Shown in pieces: positions 59,060 to 64,000 of a stretch of DNA of 64,000 nucleotides. Made by a program: the position numbers and the translations under genes. The notes under the pieces were generated by a model. It searched no databases, was not told the DNA's origin, and was given only the letters and a program-made list of their open reading frames with translations. Within the stretch, counting starts at the first letter, position 1, and every line of letters begins with the position of its first letter. Origin of the DNA: Tetmemena sp. SeJ-2015. Lineage: Eukaryota; Ciliophora; Spirotrichea; Sporadotrichida; Oxytrichidae. The DNA lies in the NCBI GenBank assembly GCA_027382625.1, contig JAJKFJ010020891.1:84282-148281 (forward strand), in the 5' to 3' direction.

Positions 59060-61360
59060 AAATGATGGAACTTAAGTTAAACATTATTGCCTGGGCTGAA
59101 TAATTCTAGCTCCCTCTTCATGGAAGAATTGAATTTTCCTTTCTCCATCCCTTCACCTCTGGCAGTAGATAAATTGATAGAGTTCTAAAAAGAGTCTTTA
59201 TCTCCTTAGAAGGAAGATCTCGTCTAATTCGGATTAAACTAAGCAGTAGGGTGCGTCAAATCATCATTCGCACTCATTTAATCTTGATGGAGAGGCAATC
59301 TGGGAACATAAATTCTAAAAATAAACTTTATGAGGGTTTACTTTTATCTATTCATTTAAAGGGCATAGTATATTAGCGAGAAGGGAATCAGGTGGCGCAT
59401 TACTATCATAGATTGAAATCTCGCCTCTTGGTGAATGTCTGATCGTGCTGTTCTGATTCATTTGCACACTTTGATCTTTTAACTTAAAGAGTAACTTCCC
59501 CTTCTTCTGCTCTTCTTATTCTCAAATTAATTATTGAAACAAATACATATAACCTATATTCATAATATGCAATAGAAAAGCTTTTGCTTAAAATCTTGGT
59601 TAGCTTCACTCAGCTTAGTGATGTCTTTTTTCCTCTGTTTGATCTTTAACTCCAACTCCTTAACTAATTGTAACAAGCTTTTCTATTCCTTAATTTTATT
59701 CTTTCGCATTGAAAGCTCCATCAAGTTATTTGCAGTACTTGCTTGAGTTACTTATGACTAATTCATAATAAATCTCCGCATTAAAATGTATTCTTAACTT
59801 TGAACATTTAGAGTTTATCATCTAGCTTATCCAAGTAGTAAGGTCTGATGAATTTGTGCTTTTAGTTATGAAGCTACTGCGGAGTTACCTATGAATTATA
59901 TAGTGGGGATACATTACGATTGCCCTTTATTGAATAAACAGGTGTACTAATATTATGAAAAGGCCTTCCATTTCTCTCCTTGCTTAAATTTGGAGCAACT
60001 TGATTATTTATTTGAAACTGTTCTGAGAAAACTTAGCTATTCCTCTCTCCCTGTCTGTTTACAATTTAATCCTAAGATTAGGCTACGTATTAACCACTTT
60101 AGACCTTAGGTTAGATATGAGCGTATTGAGTGTTCATGGTGCCTGGCGCTCTCTCACTACTGCTAAACGCTAGTCTATCCTTCGCCTAAGAGAAGGTGCT
60201 TCTATCGACTGGTTTCTTAAACACGATGTGGTTATAACGAGAGTTCTCACTTTACTGCACATAGTCTTCTCCTTCTTCAGGGGTGCTCAGAAGTTAGTAA
60301 ATTTTTACTTCTATGGAATTAGCATCCCCTTACCACCATTTAAGAAGCTGTAGTGCTGATTTTTAAACTGTGAATCCAGATTTCCACTAGTTACTATTAA
60401 CTTGGCAGAGTTATTCAAAACCTGAACTGGATCTTGAAATCTCTAAGTTGAATTTTTGGCAGAATTTAAAAGAGTTAGAGGATTAGCTAGAATAGACTTC
60501 CTATCCAGAGAGTATCTAATTTTATGATGGACTTGAGCCTTATTGCTCTACACTCCTAAGTTCATTAATTTTGCTTGATGACTTGGTGTACTACCCTAGG
60601 AGTAGGCTACACTGTCTCTTCCAGTCATATATAGGATCTTCTAATTAAACAAGGAATAATCTATCACTAATTCTGATTATGCTTGTCAACTGTCTTGGTG
60701 AGCATATTCACGAAATCTTCATTCTTACTGTTACCCAGCTTAGGAAGTAGTTTGTTATCTCTTGCAGGTTCAATTGAGCTCTTAGAAGGAGTAGTAGTTA
60801 AATCAACATTTAGACCTATATCAGCTCCTTACTTCTCCTAGACTAAGTTTGTTTAAGTGTAATTTAGTGGTCCACCGTTGTGAAAGCTAATCTCCATTTA
60901 ACCTGCAGGCTAACTTTCCTCATTATCGTGGAATGAGTAGAGATTCTAGCCCTGGTAAATCCCAGTAAGTGGCTACATAACTAGATTCGAAGCTACTCTT
61001 TAACTTGCAGTAATGCCTTCGAGTCTTGATGTTTTAAATTAATAGTGGAAGCATAAAAGAGTTTGGAAAGCAAGAGAAGATGAATTAAGCAACTCTGAGG
61101 ATTTCTTAAGCTTTTAAGTGCTCATTGGACTCACAATAGCATCCTTCATACTCTATCTTTTTGCGATTGATGAATCCGCTACCTAAAAAACCACATGAGA
61201 ATTCATCACACTAATCTTAATTTAAGACTTACCAATTAACTTTCTAGGTGAAGTTACTCTCTACTGCGTGTGAGTATTTCCTAAATGTTTTGCTGATGTT
61301 TATTTGTCTTCTCCATACTGTCTCTCAATTTATTAAGACTTTTCTTTATGTCATCTTCTC
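59060..61360 (-). CDS. Disordered Ser/Asn/Gln-rich protein, interrupted
   Basis: A series of minus-strand pieces in changing frames covers this stretch. It begins near ERQYGEDKQTSAKHLGNTHTQ (about 61300), continues with KDAIVSPMSTQKLKKSSELL and NGGPLNYTQTNLVQEKQGAD, then HHKIRYSLDRKSILANPL. A coiled coil of the type KELELKIKQRKKDITKL lies near 59640, and a Ser-rich end near 59060-59240. Composition points to a disordered, possibly cytoskeletal or signalling protein, but no domain is recognised. Exact ends, introns and IESs were not resolved, and two genes are possible. Confidence 0.35.
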
Positions 61361-61700
61361 AACCATGAGTTTCATTCAACGATTTTTCTCTTTGTGAGTG
61401 TCCAATTCGATTGCCAACTGAATCATTTACAAGCTTAAAATTAATAAATTTAGTTCTAAGCAGATTAAGGTAAGTTTCCCTTCTCTGGGAATGCTTTTAT
61501 CGCTGGGTATTACTGACTGTAAATAAACTTTGCTTCATTTTATAACTACTGTCCGTTTTTTAGTCTACTCTGGTCTAGTACTTTCTTTTATTTACTTTAG
61601 AACTTGTGTTATTATAAATCCGTCTCTTTAAGAAGAATTATTTATTTCTTAATTAGCTTAATTTTATAACTTCACTTGGTATTTGATTGATTTTCTTAAA
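61361..61700. other. Intergenic, divergent promoter region
   Basis: Between a minus-strand and a plus-strand gene. Mixed AT-rich text with no recognisable gene; it may hold the 5' exon of the GAF gene. Confidence 0.35.
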
Positions 61701-61706
61701 ATTTAG

Positions 61707-64000
61707 ATCTTATAAGTGTCATCAAATCTATAGCTTGTACTTTGAGAATGACTTGCAAAAGGTAAAAGAGCGAGCGATAGAGTAGGTATAGTCCTTCAGA
61801 ACCAAGAATGACAATTTCATTAATTCTCTTGAGGAACTCAGATACGAGAATATCCAACTTTAGAAAACGTTGAAAAGATACAAGGATCTACTTAATGATC
61901 CCAACTTGCAAAAGAACTTCCTCATTCTAAAGTAAAAAGGCCTCTCTCACAAAGATGATGCCTTTTCTTTTATTGGGTTATAGTTTAATTAAAGACACCT
62001 CTTCACGGTTTCCTGAAGACATGATTTCATTAGCAAGCAACTCAGTCATGCTTGACAATATTGAGGACATCCAAATGAAAGTTCTAAAGTATAAACCTCC
62101 TTCTGAGAAATAAGCAAGTGGCCAAGGAATGGTTGTCGGGGGCTTTGGAATTGGAAGCACATTTGGCTTTGGATATCAGAGCGATAAACCCTTATCAGGC
62201 ATTAGTGATACGAGAATAAACGTCTCCCAAACTAATGCAGCTCCTGCTTTTGTAGATATAGGAAAGCTAGAGAAATTTACAACAGCTTGGACCTCTCTTA
62301 AAAAACTAGTCAAGCCCATGGATAAAAATCATCTTTAATTTTATTGGATTTGCTGATAAACTCGCTTGCAGAGTTCAAGGTCATATTCAAAGCCAGTAAA
62401 ATCACTCTCTTCATTTTTGGGGAACTAGTGTAGGAATACTTATTGAAGAAGAGTGGTGGGAAGGAGAAGAAGAGAAATCTTAAGCGTATATTGATGTGCA
62501 GCAATATAATTTACGCGATTTATCCTAGTGAGGAGGACTTTACAGGTCCTGCTTTCAAAACTTTCGAAGAAGCAGACTAAATAATCAGATCACCCACTTA
62601 GATGGCAGTACCAATTACTATGCTATATAGTAGTACTTATTTAAAGCTTTCTCATAAATGCTCCTAAATGACAAGCTAACTCATATCTACACTTTGCAAA
62701 TTGAGGTCGACCTTTCAAAGGAATAAAATGACATGGCGGCTTTACAAAAGAAGTTAGGACTCAAGACTAGGAAGAAACTACCCTTGCATTTGAGCAAAGG
62801 CTTAAACTATAACGATTAAAATCTAGCAAAGGTTTTCATGGATTTCGTTAAGAATCAAGCCACAATCCTTCTTCGAAGCTTATTAGTGGTCGAGAGAGAA
62901 TAAAAGATAGACTAGATTATACACTTCGCAATGGACATTTTTAAGAGAAAAACTTTTAGATAGCTAATTAGAGGGCTAAGAAGAGAACTAGTGCACCTCA
63001 CAGATTTCCAAGACGTAGGCATGCTATTCTTTGATGATAAATGTAAGTTGAATATTTCAGTTACAACTGTGGGCATTTATTCTCTTTATAGTGTAAGAGC
63101 TGTTTACTGTCTCAACTGAAATCGAGAGTTAACACCCACCAAAGAAATAAGAGGAAACTCACCATGGAACTCAACCTAATAAGCCATAAAAGAGTCCTAA
63201 GAAAACAAAACTAGCCACGCTTGGTTAAGTCTAAAGACCCAAAATACTAAACAAGTTTGCTCTAGAAATTGAGGCGGAGTAATATGTCAAAATAGAAGAC
63301 GAGTTAATATTTCCAACTGAATCCGTTGTGAGATTTCCCTCAACGGTTGGTCTAACTGGCCAGATTTTTAAGACATGCGGAATTATGTATACTAACTAGT
63401 TCAAGCACACAATTAGAATGGATGATTCCAGCTAGCACTTCTTTGGAGATGGATGGGACTAGCCCTTTACTCAAAGTGTTGCCAGTGGCTTAGAAAGTCA
63501 CAGTAAGGCACGATTTGCAATGAGCTAGCACAGCATGCAGACAACTTAGAGCACGGTTACTAAGAGGAAAGGCAACTTTGTTTTTAATCAAGATGTAGAC
63601 AACTATATTGGTGTAAAATAGATTAACAACATGATGACAGTCTCCATGAATGACTACGATGATCATGAATAGAGATAAACAAAATTAGATATAAGTTGTT
63701 TAAAGTTTATCTTTGGCAAATTAATTTACTCCGTGGGCGTTCTGCATCTTTTTAACAGGCAAGGCTCAATATCTGAAGAAGACTTATTTAGGATTGAAGC
63801 ATTACAGAGATTTTTAGGAGCAGCAGTTACCAGAGTCAGGATAATTACTGGGTTCCTGACTGTAGTGATAGGTCTAAACATGATAATGGATGAGCAGGGC
63901 AGAGATTTGCAGAATTTAGAAAATGAAGTAGCGAACTAGATTGTGGAAATAAATCAAATGATGGTTCCATTTGATGGTCTAAAGAGACATATAGATTACT
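61707..64000 (+). CDS. GAF-domain protein, 3' end outside window
   Basis: After an acceptor-like ATTTAG the frame encodes a coiled coil (EELRYENIQLQKTLKRYKDL), a Gly-rich link (GGFGIGSTFGFGYQ) and two globular regions. The second has the GAF-like pattern SVVRFPSTVGLTGQIFKTCG and ISCLKFIFGKLIYSVGVLHL, then FNRQGSISEEDLFRIEALQR. GAF domains bind cyclic nucleotides or other small ligands. A GT-AG intron starts near 63041 (GTAAGTTGAA). Frame steps near 61978 (candidate 7-bp IES, pointer TTA), 62340, 62690 and 62740 imply IESs or introns. The gene is open to the last base. The 5' start was not found. Confidence 0.55.

Overview
This window is germline (micronuclear) DNA of a ciliate, most likely a hypotrich/spirotrich such as the Oxytricha-Stylonychia group. 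Three things seen in the sequence lead there. First, the genes only read through if TAA and TAG mean Gln, with TGA as the stop. Second, they carry short GT-AG introns of about 28-230 nt. Third, many genes are interrupted by segments that are not introns: each lies between two copies of a short direct repeat (2-9 bp). Deleting the segment with one repeat copy restores the frame and, in the best cases, a conserved family motif. These are internal eliminated sequences (IESs) with pointers, so the exon pieces are macronuclear-destined segments (MDSs). The genus is not determined, because no rRNA or telomere repeat is present.

Region 1 (1-17.6 kb) is very AT-rich. It holds broken plus-strand copies of a leucine-rich paralogue family, at least one interrupted helical-repeat-like gene (2555-3925), two minus-strand gene fragments (8.6-9.3 and 13.2-13.9 kb) and a palindrome with apparently identical arms (3834-4638). 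Paralogous blocks recur at 2.1/6.6 kb, 4.9/7.4 kb, 5.5/15.5 kb, 11.2/14.5 kb and 12.3/16.0 kb.

Region 2 (17.7-35.8 kb) is gene-dense. Two minus-strand genes (TPR/J-domain protein, PHD-finger protein) are followed by a plus-strand run: tRNA-ligase-like protein, possible N-myristoylated protein, delta-tubulin, GOST-type 7-TM protein, mitochondrial HSP60, several unrecognised proteins and an SRPK-type kinase. Neighbours are tens of bases apart or overlap by a few bases.

Region 3 (35.8-48.3 kb) starts with an imperfect palindrome (35826-36752). It has a GC-rich core and RNA polymerase III-like A and B boxes in each arm. A SAR1-like GTPase and an epsin-type ENTH adaptor follow. The epsin gene is split by a 2,841-bp IES that contains a complete 906-codon F-box/leucine-rich gene. 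Ciliary (CFAP97-like) and low-complexity proteins come after it.

Region 4 (48.3-64 kb) is mostly minus-strand: ribonucleotide reductase large subunit (with a 528-bp IES), ARV1, two acidic proteins (one with a DIS3L2-like cold-shock region), a secreted or membrane Cys- and Thr-rich protein, and a disordered protein. A plus-strand GAF-domain gene runs off the right edge.

The named genes are mostly housekeeping, secretory, mitochondrial or ciliary. The unusual biology is in how they are interrupted and in what the eliminated DNA carries.
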